Source: Chrysomallon squamiferum | Lineage: Eukaryota > Mollusca > Gastropoda > Neomphalida > Peltospiridae | NCBI GenBank assembly: GCA_012295275.1 | Contig: CM022671.1 | Span: 26,537,822-26,601,821 of the forward strand | Direction: 5' to 3' | Length of the DNA stretch: 64,000 nucleotides | In this document: piece after piece, positions 1 to 13,243 of the stretch | How the letters are laid out: each line of letters opens with the position of its first letter | How positions within the stretch are numbered: the first letter of the stretch is position 1 | Program-made: the position numbers and the translations under genes | Notes under the pieces: model-generated | Databases searched by the model: none | Seen by the model: only the letters and a program-made list of their open reading frames with translations | Told to the model about the DNA's origin: nothing

Positions 1-1186
1 AAAAACAGGAGACGATGTCTTGGTGAGCCCAGGGTGGGGGGGGTCACGAGACAGGTGAGTTTTTATTCTTGATTTGTATGTACTGGGGGAGGATCTCTAT
101 TTTCAATTCAAACAAATGGTCGAGCAAAAGATTTTAGCAAATAAACAATCCCTTTTTAAGAAATCCTCGTTCAGCTGTATGAAATGTGTGACTCGCAAAA
201 TGAACGTACGTTTACTTACAAAATCGCGTTCATAGAAATTGTGTAAAAAAAAGAAAACGGGTTAAGGAGCGAATGCTATTCTCATATATTTGCGATTTTT
301 GTTTTGTTCTATTCGTTTCATACACGATGAATCTTTCTTCTTTGAACAACACATCAAAAGTGAATAAAATGTGGACTATTCACCCGAGATACTGTTTGTA
401 CAGCAGTCACGAGCAAATAGAGGATTTTATTTTATTTTTATTTTTATTTTTTTCTGACAGTTCAGAATCTTTTTTTTTTAAAAAAAATAATAAATTAAAA
501 ATTCTTAACTAAACATATATTTTTAATATTCATCATGATGTTGCATTTTCAATAGATCATTTGTATTAATTTAATACATCTTTTTTTTTTTTCATTTTTT
601 TTTTTCAATAGGACATATGCAGCTTATTTTACTGTTTTGACTTATATTACACCTATCGTGTCTTCTGTAACGTAAATAACATATCTTCTGTTAAATCTAC
701 CGTCACTGCAGCTACAACTTTAAAGAATTACATTCTCGCTTTTTGACTAATGAACAGATGACAGAAAGTATAATAACAGCTGTGATTAACATAGTGTCCA
801 ATCTTGTTCTGATCTCTTCACAGCAGTGTTGTGGGAGAGACAGACAAATCGCAACTGAAACGTTATTGGTTTACGTAAGTGTACCAAGTGGTCTTTTAGT
901 TTTAATTATAATATATGTGACACATAGGTAATTCAGTAAATGTCGCAGTTTCAACAAAAAAAAAAGAAGAAAAAAATGTTTTTTTCCATCACAGGCCGTT
1001 GTATTTAATCTACTGTCTGTGAGAAGGTGTATAAGAAAAATACATTGCTGCTAAACGAAAGATCCTGAACTGGGGGCCATGTTTGTTTGTTTTTTGGTGG
1101 GGGTTTTTCTCCTCTTTTTTTGTACTTTTTTTGTTCTTGAGTTTAATTATTAATAATTTAATATGATAAATGTTTCTTTATGCATT

Positions 1187-1190
<4 letters not shown>

Positions 1191-1264
<74 letters not shown>

Positions 1265-1276
1265 GTCTGTCTCTCT
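1191..1276. repeat. (CT)n microsatellite
   Basis: Seventy bases of pure CT dinucleotide (1191-1260), followed by a GTCT-interrupted tail. Confidence 0.97.
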
Positions 1277-2401
1277 AACACACATTATTATTATTTTTGA
1301 AAAATATCAATCAGGAAATTGTTTGTTTCTCTGTATTTTTTTTGTCTTTGGGGTTGCTGTTTTTTCCCTTTTCTCTTTTTTGTGCAGGTGGTCCTTCTAT
1401 TGTAAGATTAAATCATTACTTTTATTTTGTTGTATATGTTTTATCTTCTTCTTCTCCTGTTGTTTGGAGTGTTTTTTTTTTTTTTTGGAGAGGGGTTTGT
1501 TGGGTTTTTTTGTTGTTTTTTTTTGACAAAAAGAACAAAATAATATTCTTTCAAATTTTAAATTTTTCCCAAACTGCTAAAAAAAAGAATTTATACTTTA
1601 TTCGAGTGGGAAAATTTACAGCTTTACTTTTAAAGCATTTTTTTTTTTTTTTTTTTTTTTTTTTACTAAATGAAAACCTTATAAACCAGCAAAGTAAAAA
1701 AGTTAAGTGCATTCTTTCAGATGTTTCACATGTATATCATTTTATCAATAGAGCTCTAAAGACAGGCTAATTCTGGGTGCTGCTTATTTCAAATTATAAA
1801 TCAAACAACACATGTATAGTATAACCGTCCACCTTTTCTGTTTATTCATTAACAGCACACCTGAGTGTAACGCTATACGTTTGCCTGTAAGGTAATACAA
1901 AGGTACGCATGCATATAGATTTAGCACAGCTAGTGTTTTAAGTGTCCCTATCCTCGTTCCCTAACACGGAGTCAAGTGCAAATTCATGACTACTTTTTCT
2001 AATAAATTCTCCGCAGTTTGCGTTTCAATTTATATATTACACCGTCAGGTGAGTTGTTATTTGTTGTTCTTATTTTTATCGGTGTTTTTAATTTTTGTTA
2101 TTCTTATGTCATTATGATCTAGTACATACATACATTCACGCGCATAGACACATACAGACACAGAGTACAATGTCGCCAAAATAATTTTTTTTTTTTTTTT
2201 TTCCATTTTGAGTTTGTAAAAAAAATATTGAAAGTCAAACTTATAAATAAAGCTTACATTAAGTGCAGTTTAAAAAGACTGGGAAAGTGAAGAAAAGTTC
2301 TGTTAACGTTACTTCGTGAAAATGCACCAATTAGTTTGATTTAGGGCAGTCCTTGTTGGCAGCATTTTAGTTTGTGGTTGTATCTTTGTTGTGTAGGTTT
2401 A

Positions 2402-2405
<4 letters not shown>

Positions 2406-2434
<29 letters not shown>
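2406..2434. repeat. (TG)n microsatellite
   Basis: Pure TG dinucleotide repeat of 29 bases. Confidence 0.95.
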
Positions 2435-2436
<2 letters not shown>

Positions 2437-3378
2437 CAGAATTTGAATATGCTCTCTCTTATGTCCGTCTGATTAGACTCTGCACTTAGACAATATCCGG
2501 GAACACACTGGTGCAAGAGGACAAAGTCCAATCACGACCTCACAAACCTGTCAGAAGCCGCTGACGAGACTCGAATGTATGACGCCCATTATAACGCACT
2601 CCTAAGGCGAACAAACTTACCGTTGGGCGCGTGTGTGTGTGTGTTGTAAGATAGTAAAGCATCTGTATTACTGAAAAGTGTAGTTATACTTTAACACTGT
2701 TTATGTTAATAGTCTGGCTTTACTGGAAAGAAATAACCATGTGCACAAAAAACAATATATTCTTTGTTTATCTTTGATTTAATCAACAGATATTCACTAC
2801 ATGAGATTATCACCGAACTTACTTGTGCTACTGTAAATCATCATTCTATAAACAATCAGATGAGAAAAAAAAAAAAAATAATAATAATAAAATTAAAATG
2901 TTATTATATGTTGAATAAGATTAAAACGAAAAAAAACTTTTTTCAACGTTCTTGTTATGTTTAAAATATTAATTAATTTTTGTAGTCGTTTAAATTATTT
3001 CAATGTATTAAAATGCAGTTTCTGTGCGTATTTCTAAACTGTACACATATTTTCTGTCAGTATTATACAGTCGAGAACTTACTTCTCTTTACATAATACA
3101 AAAATATAGACAAAAAAATAAAATAAATAAAATAAAATAAAATGAAAATAACAAATATTTTTCTTAGCCAAAAAACCCCCCAGTTTTTAAAAACAAATGT
3201 TGATCAGTTTAGTATAAAAATATTTTCATTCGCTAAGAACGTCATATGTGGTTTCTTGTTTCGGTTTATCAAAATTACATTAGTGACTTCAGTGTTGTAG
3301 TCGACACAACTCTTTCAAAACTGAATGACTGACTCATTATAACGGAAAAGCAGATCGGTAAACATTAAGAAAAAAAAA

Positions 3379-3380
<2 letters not shown>

Positions 3381-3414
<34 letters not shown>

Positions 3415-3418
3415 TAAT
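3381..3418. repeat. (TAA)n microsatellite
   Basis: TAA trinucleotide repeats with one interruption, directly after a poly-A run. Confidence 0.95.
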
Positions 3419-5124
3419 GGGCGTACCCCGCACGCAGATACCTATGCTCCGCTTACTGTTACGGATTTAGAATGTTTAATATCTTGCGAATTCATGGCTA
3501 TTAATAAAGAAAAAAGAAATTAAAATGGAAAGTTAAAAGAAAAAAGAAAGGTGTGAAGTAAAGAAAGCTTTAATGAAATCGACATGCTTTAAAGGAAGAG
3601 GGACAGAAAGAATCAAAATCAGAATATAAAAAAAAATGAAACTGAGCTGGAATAAAATAAGAAAATAGAAGAAGAACTAAAGGAAGAAAGAAAGAAAGAA
3701 AGAAAAAGAAAACATTTCTGAAAAAAGCCATATGTTCAAAAATGGAGATCCGGCTTCTTCTTTTTACTTTCTTTTTTTTTCTTCACCCTAGGTTTTAACT
3801 ACAAAAATAAATTTAAAATTATAAGACTTATGTGGACTGACGATGTAATTACGTCGAAACAGAAGGTTAGCATCTGGACTGTCCGCAGTGCAGCGAATAA
3901 CGGAGCGTAACAAACTGATAAAAACCAGCGACGATTTGATACAGCCAATGGTAAGTCGACATTCTAACGTTGGAGAGAGTAGGCGAGCTTTGTGTACATT
4001 TCAGCATCGCAGTATCAAGTATCTGATGTATTTATTTTCTTTGTGGAAAGAACTAGTCTAGAAGCTGGATAAACATTTCATTACTGGCACATCATGCGTC
4101 CATATTTCATTACCAGTCGTGTCAGTACCCGATCGCTGGAGAAATACACTGCACGTGCAACATTCGTTTAATGTTGCCTCGTTTTGGCGCTGGCAGTGTC
4201 GATAATTGGCGCTGATAATTAGTTGCATCTAGGAAAGCGCGAGTTTAATTTGAGAAAGTAGATATCTACAGCTGTTGATTCCTTAATTATTTTCTGCCTA
4301 GCACTAACACGGCCATTTTAATGACGGAGTAGATGATATACGGACGCGTCTTCACATCCACGTGTGTGTATGAACAGAAACTGGTGCATATGAAAAAAGA
4401 AAAATGTTTACATATATAAACATTAAGCTGACACATTCAGATAAATATCCATAAAATATACATGCATTCATGCACACATACATTCAAACACCCACACACA
4501 CTTGAACAGACTTGCGGACTTAGATTTTAGCGTGAACTGTTGTAGGAGCCCTTCTTCATTATAACTGTAATCACCAGTGTAATTAGGCTATAATATAGTA
4601 GTTATTCACCTTTAAACGCTCCTATCCTATGTACCAACTGAACTTAAAACAGTGGGAACTATAGTCGCATGGAAAAGTTTTAACCTTCACTAGATTCGCC
4701 CCTGCACACACATACACACACGCAAATTTATATATGCGTCTTTTGCCGCTAAGAATAATACGAAATTTCGAAAGAAATAAAGTCTGAAACGCTGCCATAC
4801 AGGCTGCCGAGAGAATATACCCACTTAATTACAGCACTAGATTCATAATTGGCAATTTTTATTTTCTTCTTCGACAAATTGAGCTGATCAAGTGACGATC
4901 ATCTCTCCAATAACACACAAATAAACAAATATATCATGAAATAACAAATTAGACGCCGAATGCTGGCCGACTGCCAAAGTTTAATGAAAAAGTCGACTTT
5001 TCAAAAACTCTTCAAAGCGTCGTGTTCACAGGTGTAAAAACGTTTACTCAGGTGGGGAGCCGATAGCCTGACGCCATACAGCCTCATTACCTGGCGGAGG
5101 GTTACACCGGATGCGGTTATGGAA

Positions 5125-5137
5125 CGCCATCTAGCGG
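5125..5137 (-). promoter_or_regulatory. CTCF-like core motif
   Basis: The minus strand reads CCGCTAGATGGCG, which fits the conserved bilaterian CTCF core CCRSYAGRKGGCG at every position. It lies in an isolated CpG-rich patch (5040-5230) within AT-rich DNA, some 23.6 kb upstream of the LRIG start. Confidence 0.4.
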
Positions 5138-7859
5138 GGCGCTAACTCTTTGCACCGCATCGGTACGATGAACGCGTAATGCGAAGTCCAGGCGAGGACT
5201 GTTTTCCCCGTGTGTGTGTCGTGCAGTTTAAAAAGCAATATTTAACAACAGACGAGAGTCGTTAATTCAAAGCTAACAACTATCATAGCGCACGGTTTAC
5301 TGAGTCCATGTTTGATCTTTAACTACTTCGTCGTTATTTCCTGCGAGTAAACACGAAATTAATGAAATTACAACGCCACCTGACAAATGGTAAATTATCG
5401 GCTGTTAGCTAACATCCATATATAACATAATAAACGGAAATTTTTTAGTTATCCCATTAGCGATTCGTAACTAATTGTTTAGTACTCAAGCGAGCTGCAT
5501 TGTCATATAAAGCCGACTAACAAGTCACTGATAAATTGGTTTGATATTTACAATAAGATAATAACTACTTGATTAACAGTACTTCAATACATTTTTGAAT
5601 TAGTGGTTTTTTTGATGTAACTCATATTATTATTATATATATATATATATATTATGATTTATAAAATGATTCAAACCCTCTTTCGCATAATAATTATTAT
5701 ATTACTGCATATGTACTGTCAGAATGTAGTAGAAAAATAAAAAGAAACGATAAAAAATTGGAACAAAGACAAATCTTAATACAGCAGTACACAAAAAAAT
5801 ATTTATATTACTTTATATTCAGAATGCATTAATGTCTGACCACTACACATTTGATTTTGAAATTTGTCGTTGAACTTAAACATGTTAAACTAATACAGTG
5901 ATTTTCAGTGTAAATTGTATTTGTTTTTTATCAATTTATTTATTTATTTGGTTAGTTGGATACTGACTTTCATTAGAAATTGTTTAAATGTTTTAATGAT
6001 TTAAGCCGGCGCGCGTGCTCCTATACACACACACTGACGTTATACATACATTCAGTACAAGCCTATCATACATTAAATGTACATACAAACGTACGTATGC
6101 ATACGAAAAAAAAAAATATTTATATATAATTCAAGTAGTTTTATTTTGTTTTCTCATTACGTAGCGTTTGTTAAAATGATTTTCTTAACTTTGCACGTGT
6201 TCAGTGTTTCTTTTTTTTTTCTAAATACATCTTCTTAGCTAACAGGATGCTGAATTCGTGCTTCGTCTCTAGTGTGACAGTCTACCGACAAATGCAGAGT
6301 TTAATCACTCTAATCCTGGCCCTACACGTACAAGAGCACATGTCTTTTTTTCATTATTTAGATGTAACACCCAAATCGTGTCAGATAATGCGAAACAAAG
6401 TAAGCGAATTTTGAAAACATCATGTTTGGAATTTTGTAAGTTACGGTTTTCCAGAAGAAAAAAAACGTTTTTGTTTGTTTCCGTTTTCTTTTTAACTTTT
6501 ATGTATTTGTTTACACCTCTCTCTCTTTTTTTTTTTTTTTTTTTTTTTTGTCTTATTTTTCTTTGTTCATCATTTTTTTTTTTTTTTTAAATTCATTTGC
6601 GATTGTTTGTTTGTTTGTTTGTGTTTTAATCCTCTTTTTTGTTCTATCTTAAAGGGACAATGAATGTGTGAACGTCTACAAACAGATATAAATCTTTTAA
6701 AGTGACTGGAGAGAACTTATAAATTCACAGGTGCGATTTCAGTGGTTTTTTTCTTTTTTTTTCTTTTTTTTTTAAATTATTTATTTCTATAAATATTTAT
6801 TTATTTAATTGGTGCTTCTTCTCTCTCCTTTTTGGGGGAATTTTTCATTTTTATGATACTCTCTCACCCTCTGACTCTCTGTCTGTCCGTCTCTCTGTCT
6901 CTGTCGCTATCTGTCTGTCTGTCTGTCAGTTTATCTCTCTCAGTATATCTGTTTGTCTGTCTCTTTTTATCTGTCCGTCTCTCTGCCAATCTGTCCTCTC
7001 AGTCTCTCTGTGTGTATATGTTTCAGTACTTGTCAAAAAACCCACTGGCAGACAGATTCCTCACATGTTATGAAATAAATACCAAGTTTATAGTGTTCTG
7101 TGTCACACTGACCGTGCATCTATAAACCAACCGATAACATTAACTTTTATCGTGGTGCTTCGTTCACAAACCTACTAAACTGATTTTAAAAACTGGGTTT
7201 AATGCGTGGAAAATAAAACTAAAACATCCGTAGATAGTTCTTCTTGAAAAACACATGTTTCTTTGATACACTGTTCATTCCAGTGGTAGTTGCATTTTGT
7301 TTTTAGTCTATCATCATCATCATCATCATCGTCTTCGAACCGTCACCATCATCATCATCATCACCGTTGTTATTTAATGGAAGATAAAGAATATTGGATC
7401 CGTCAATTAATAAATTCCAGTTTATATATAAACAAAATTTGAGGACATTTATTATTGTTGTTCTTGTTGTTTTATATTTTTTTATTTTAGTGTAATTGGT
7501 TTGGTTGGGTTTCATTCCTAATTGTAGATGTTGTCTTATCTAAAAGCAACATGCACGCTAAAACACAAAAGTTCTGAGATCGATTTACCGCGCTGATACT
7601 TACACAAGACATTATTTACCCCGCCGCTTGAAAACATTTGTATACCTGTCCCGTAAAATTATTTAAAAGATTACTTGCCACTAATTGGTAACTGAGCAAA
7701 ATGTACCACCTGGTTTCTTATCTAAATTCTAGCTGGAAATACCAGATATTTCCCATTTGTTACGTTCCTAAATTAGACGAGTTTCCTTCTACGCAATAAC
7801 AATTTCTTTTTAACCTCAGTTTTTTTTTGTTTTAGATCTAAGAAACACATTTTATATAA

Positions 7860-8487
7860 CGATTCCTCACTTTTATCTTGCACGCCATTCTGTTGTTATC
7901 GTTGTTTACTCAAGAACGTTTTAAAGTGATGACGACAAGGAAGAAACGGGTCTTGTGAAAACAACATTACGCGAGGAGCTGTGGGTAATTTCTGTCACGC
8001 TTTCGTCACAGAAGCGTCAAGCACGCCTGTCGTGGGTACGACCTCTGACCTGGGCAAGGCGTTCTGTAGGAAAGAAGGGGCTGCGTTAAAACTGATTAAA
8101 ACAGCAAACAAAGCTGCAGGTGAGGTGAAGATTAACGCGCATAAATTACGCGACGGTCTGAAAATCACAGAGGATGGATGGTCTTGTCACATGTAGGACG
8201 TTTTCCTCTCTCGCTGACTGCTGAATTCTGATGACTCCTAAGAGAGTCTGTCGACGCGGCGCGCTACGTCTTAATTCGGTGCTGCGATCATTAGCATATA
8301 TATTAGCACCCACTTGTTACAACTGAGCTCCTCCCAACACGAACTCTCGACCATCATGGACAATGATTGCCGAGATGAACTTCCACAGTTTAAGAAGGAT
8401 TTCCCTCTTTCCTTTTGTAAAGATCACACAGGCTTAGTGCTAAAGAGAAGAATGTTGGATCCTTAAGTGAATAAATTTTAACTACGA

Positions 8488-8523
<36 letters not shown>
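7860..8523 (+). mobile_element. Candidate polyadenylated retrocopy or LINE/SINE 3' end
   Basis: A block with more CpG and no simple repeats ends in AATAAA (8470-8475), then 15 bases, then 33 consecutive A (8491-8523). That is the layout of a reverse-transcribed polyadenylated RNA. A frame stays open from 7981 to 8196 but has no internal ATG before its last codon and no domain I recognise. The left boundary is a guess from composition, and no target-site duplication was found. A real terminal exon with a genomic A-run is the alternative. Confidence 0.35.
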
Positions 8524-8525
<2 letters not shown>

Positions 8526-9002
8526 TGATTTTAATTGGTTCCGTATCATCTTGAGCCGATCTGAAAGAAAGACACTCGGCTCGCCATCTTGTGTTTGGCA
8601 ATTTATTTTATTTTCATTCGTATTCAAGTGGGATTGGTCAAATATTTGTGCTCGGGCTCGGGTACAGGTTAAATGTCGTGTTAAGAAAAACTGTTCGACG
8701 CTTCCTTGAATATAGAAGTGGCGTGATATTCCAGACACAAGACACATCACATTTTGGGGCGTATACTTGTTGGTTTTTTTTTTTTAAATTCAGTGTCTAA
8801 ATACAGTAATAAAATAAAGAAGAAAAAAAAAAAATTTAAAATATTTTTTGGGGTTATGTGATGTTCCTGTGTGTATTAAGAAAACAAAAATAACAATAAT
8901 AATGAAGCTGGTGGTTTTATTTTTTTTTTTTTCTTCTTCTTTTCACTTTATTTTTACGAATTATATTTCTACAGATCTTCTTCTCTCCCTTGTTTTCAAT
9001 CA

Positions 9003-9006
<4 letters not shown>

Positions 9007-9070
<64 letters not shown>
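9007..9070. repeat. (AC)n(AT)n compound microsatellite
   Basis: About 52 bases of AC dinucleotide passing without a break into an AT tract. Confidence 0.96.
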
Positions 9071-9569
9071 GTTCGTAAATTATTTTTTTCATTTTTAAGT
9101 TATTATTAAAAGTAGTAGTGGTAGAATTAGTAGTAGTAATATTTTCTCTCTATACTTTTTCTTAAACTATTATAGTTTCAAAGAAGAATATCTTGAAATC
9201 AAAAAATATAATTTCATATCCTTTACAAACAGTTTTTAGATATAATCCATCTCAGTCAATTGAAAAAATAGCATCATTTACCATATAAGCAAGTTGTAAT
9301 ATCGTTTTCTGTAATGCGATTTTTGTTTTAGAGAAATTATTTAAATTTAGATGAAGAAAAAATGAACGTAATTGTTTTTGAATTTATATCGAAGCCAGAT
9401 ACTAGAAGAAGAAAATAAATAACCGAAAACCCCGCCAAAAAAACAATAAAACTCATCTCCTTTACCTTACTGATAGGAAACGATTATATACCACTTTGAT
9501 AAAAAAAAATAATAATAATGTTAAAATAAAAATAAATAAATAAATAAATATTGACTATTTATTTTATAT

Positions 9570-9571
<2 letters not shown>

Positions 9572-9612
<41 letters not shown>

Positions 9613-9816
9613 CTTTTTCTTTCTTTCTTTCTTAATTTTTTCTTTTTCTTTCTTTATTTTTTCCCAGCCATTTTTAATATCTGAATAAATAACCATAAAA
9701 ATTTGGTGTGTTTATGTGGTGTTTAAATAAAACTAACCATGAATTCACAAAAAAAAAAAAAAAAAAAAAAAAAACAAAGAAAAAAAAAAAAAAAAAAAAA
9801 AAAAAGAAAAGTAAAG

Positions 9817-9852
<36 letters not shown>

Positions 9853-9895
9853 GAAAAGAAAAAAGAAAAGAAAGAAAAGAAAAAGAAGAAAAAAC
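9572..9895. repeat. Poly-T then poly-A low-complexity pair
   Basis: A 41-base T run (9572-9612) with TTTC-rich tail is followed after about 135 bases by poly-A tracts (from 9749), broken only by rare C or G, to about 9895. The two halves are complementary. Confidence 0.9.
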
Positions 9896-10176
9896 GAAAT
9901 TAGCTTTTTGGAAAGTAATATTTTATCTCATACTATTTCCGGTCAGCCATGTTGCTGAAAACGATCGAGAAGGAAATAAAATAGGATTAGTGTCAAAACG
10001 ACAGTCGTTGATTGAATTGTGTAATACGTACACCGTCGGCACAAAAGTATTATGAGTGATTTTACACCTAGATCGATTCTTTAAGATTATTCTGAACAAA
10101 AGTTTTCGCGTTATTTGTTTAATGACACTGTATGGCGGAAAACCAGAAGAATCCTGATTCATTTAATTTTATTACG

Positions 10177-10179
<3 letters not shown>

Positions 10180-10224
<45 letters not shown>
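10180..10224. repeat. (TTA)n microsatellite
   Basis: About 15 uninterrupted TTA units. Confidence 0.96.
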
Positions 10225-10227
<3 letters not shown>

Positions 10228-10526
10228 TTAATTTAAAACAAAATTACGCTCATAACTGAATGTTAGGACAATGTATAATCATATATTCTAATATCTGGAA
10301 GAGAAATGATCCTTGTTACAAATAATAATAATAATAATAAAAATTTAAGAAAAATAAATCTTAAAATGTGTTGGGTAGAAACTATTTTAACAATATTCAG
10401 ATTCAACCAATCAACGATTATAAACGTGCAACATTATATTAATGCATTCGATAGTTTCTATATTCAGTATTAAATTAATCACCAAAGAATGAAGGAAAGG
10501 CAATCAAGATTCGATATGCTTTTCAT

Positions 10527-10590
<64 letters not shown>

Positions 10591-10606
10591 GAATTTGTGA
10601 ACAGAC

Positions 10607-10684
<78 letters not shown>
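10527..10684. repeat. (TA)n(TG)n ... (GA)n compound microsatellite
   Basis: TA repeats (10527-10536) join about 52 bases of TG (to 10589). After 21 unique bases come 74 bases of pure GA (10611-10684). Confidence 0.96.
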
Positions 10685-10687
<3 letters not shown>

Positions 10688-12152
10688 CACTTATCTCTGT
10701 CATCACGGATTTTATGTTTCAATCGCTTTATCAAAAACCGCTAAGATTTAATTATTATGAAGAATCAGTGAAAAAAGAATATTTTACTTTCTCTTCAGAT
10801 ACATTGCAGCGTAAAGCTGTAAACACTGACCCCCAGCAGACCCACCAAGACCACCCGACCCACCCCGCTCGGAAGTAAAGAACAGGGCGTCGCGCGGGTT
10901 ACAAAACAGAGCTTTCTTGTATCGCTGAAACCCGGGGAGATTGTGCTCTTTGTTGTGACAATCTGGTATTTTCTTTAGTCTGCGCCGCCATTAAGAATGT
11001 GGTATGCTCCGGCACGCATTGTGTAAACACAGGGTAACACTTCACACCATGAAAATAAAGATACGAGTTTTTCTGACGCCTCAATTCAATTGACAAAAGA
11101 ATATCCACAACACGGTTTCTTTTCACCGCTTGTAACAAGTTCAGATTGCCAGTTTTCACTCCATACCTTGATCTGTATGTGTTATATACGTTATTCCGCA
11201 TACCTATGGCAATATACACGGCCATCGCTATTCAAAATGTTTAAGATACCCATTATTTATTGAAAATGTACGGGAAAGTTTTTTTTGGATATTTCTTCGA
11301 TTTTATTGCTATTAGATTAAAAAAAAAAAAAAAAAAAAAAAAATCATATATATTTAATTATATATTCATATGTAGACATACATAAACAAATCGGCAACAA
11401 ATATTTATTACTTTATTTATTGTTGGCACTTTATGCTTATTGACGGTCATACTGGTTAAGAACTTCTTATACAGTTTTTACTGCTGTATGATTATTAGCT
11501 TTATATAAAAAATTATTATTCAGATACACACAAAAAATTTACAAGGAAAAAGTCAATATTCGAACATTTGTTATTTAGTAGGTAAATGTTTCTATCTGGA
11601 GATTTTACATTTTTGTTTAAATATTTAAGTAGGTATTAGTATTCATAGCAGTGCACACAAACACACAATCCATTACATAATGGAATTTAAAATAATTTAA
11701 GAATTAACATCAAGAGCAACAACAACAGTTATTAATCTGAATTAAAAAGCAGATTCTAAAAAAATTAAATATTTTTTTTATCTGATCTGGTTACATCTGA
11801 CTCTTTGGATCCCATAGTAATGTGCCCCTGATATCTACTGGACAATCACACATTAATTCCCAGAGCTGTAAGATCGAAAAAAAAAAAATATATATATAAT
11901 TAATTCTGTGAAATATTTGAAAAAGGAACAACAGTTCAGCTTACAGTTAAATATATTTAAATTAATCATATATCAAGAGATGAGCGCTAATGAAAAAGTC
12001 ATACATCCAGACGTTATTTATGGCACTAAGTTAGTTTAATTTGAACCATGGCAAAGAAATAGCTTAGATCGTATCAAATATGTATTTTGCCGGGCATATT
12101 TCAATTGCATCAAAACATGGTTTTTAATATATGAAATATGTTGTTGCCTCGT

Positions 12153-12600
12153 AATGCTAATGATTGTCGTCGTCGTTGTAGCTGAAACGGCAGAAACAAG
12201 AGCAGAACGGTTAACAGTAATGGTGACGCTGATTCTGATGGTAGTAGTAGTAGTGGTAGAGATAGGACGAAATTACAACCGCAACAGTAGTATTAGACGT
12301 GATGGAGGTAGTTATAGTTACGGAGGAAGTAGTTTTTGAGATAATACTACTAGCAGTGATAGTATTAGCAATGGTATCTGTTGTTCTAGTGGTAGTGGTG
12401 GTTTTCGAGATACTGTCTACAGTAATATTAGTATTACCAGCTGTTGTTGTAATAATAAGTGTATAATGCATAGTAGTGATACTGTTTGTAGTAATGGTAA
12501 TAGTAATCCTAGTAGTGCGGTACTGATCCCCGTAGTTATATTACTACTAAAATAACTAGTGGTAACAGCAGTATTAATAACTGTTGTAGTAGCTCAGAAA
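12153..12600. repeat. Degenerate trinucleotide (GTA/GTG/GTT) tract
   Basis: About 450 bases built largely of variants of GTA, GTG and GTT triplets, with period-three bias but no long pure run. Frames open through it on both strands give low-complexity Val/Ser or Thr/Ile strings and are not genes. Confidence 0.75.
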
Positions 12601-13198
12601 ATACAAATAAAATAACAGAATATAAGCCAACATACAAACACACAAACAAAATAATGTAATCGATTACAAACTAGCGACTGAATCATATTTTACCACTTTC
12701 ACTAAACAATTTTGAACAAGTTTATGAAAACATCAAATCAACTACAGTCATACTTTCTATTTAACCTTCAATTATTTCATTTACCACCCAGCTGTGAGTC
12801 ACAAAGAGACAAACAGCTGGTTGTTAACTTGTAAGAAATACTCGTATTATGAAAGCGAAGACCGAAAACTAGCTGGCCCGAAGCCTCGAATAACGAGTCG
12901 ACTCAGAGGAACAGCGCGAAAGACCACAATTGTTTTATTTGTTTGTAGGTTTTAGAAAGTGTCCCGGTTTTTTTTCATTATGGGTTCCATCGCTGTTCGT
13001 AGTATCAGGTTTCGGGGTATCCGACTTCAATACACCACGAGACAGAGGACGTTTCACTACAAAAGATCTGCTACACTCGGCGACAATCAGGGTCAACCAC
13101 AGAGCTGGTGTCATACAAGGTGACGTTGTCGTTGTCTGGCAGTAATGTGTGCCAGACGGGTATATACGATACTACGTTATGGTTTATAACTAATGAAA

Positions 13199-13243
13199 AT
13201 ATATATATATATCTAAATCTATCTATCTATCTATCTATCTATC

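Larger units (their letters stand above)
1..7859. other. Intergenic AT-rich DNA, left part
   Basis: No protein or RNA gene could be supported. Contents are poly-T/poly-A tracts, CT, TG and TAA microsatellites and CTGT-type pyrimidine repeats (6856-7010). Non-repetitive patches at 3830-4330 and 5040-5230 have more CpG; the second contains a CTCF-like motif. Open frames here read mainly through simple repeats. Confidence 0.7.

Noticed and set aside
45-60. Splice-donor-like ACAG|GTGAGT that could end an exon of an upstream gene
   Set aside because: Only about 54 bases precede it in the window, and no acceptor or partner exon can be tied to it.
1170-1770. Open frames of 118 and 157 codons
   Set aside because: One runs through the CT microsatellite and the other through poly-T; residues are Ser-Leu or Phe strings with no domain.
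3837-3883. Hammerhead ribozyme-like core: CTGACGA, then GAAAC, then CTGTC able to close stem III
   Set aside because: The sequence between CTGACGA and GAAAC does not form a proper stem II, and the bases flanking the core do not pair as stem I. Two of three stems fail, so this is probably chance or a badly decayed copy.
7981-8196. 72-codon open frame with balanced composition
   Set aside because: It starts at GTG, has no ATG until its final codon and shows no domain. It is kept only as part of the candidate retrocopy.
12211-12471. 86-codon minus-strand frame rich in Thr, Ile and Ser
   Set aside because: It is the complement of the degenerate GTA/GTG triplet field.
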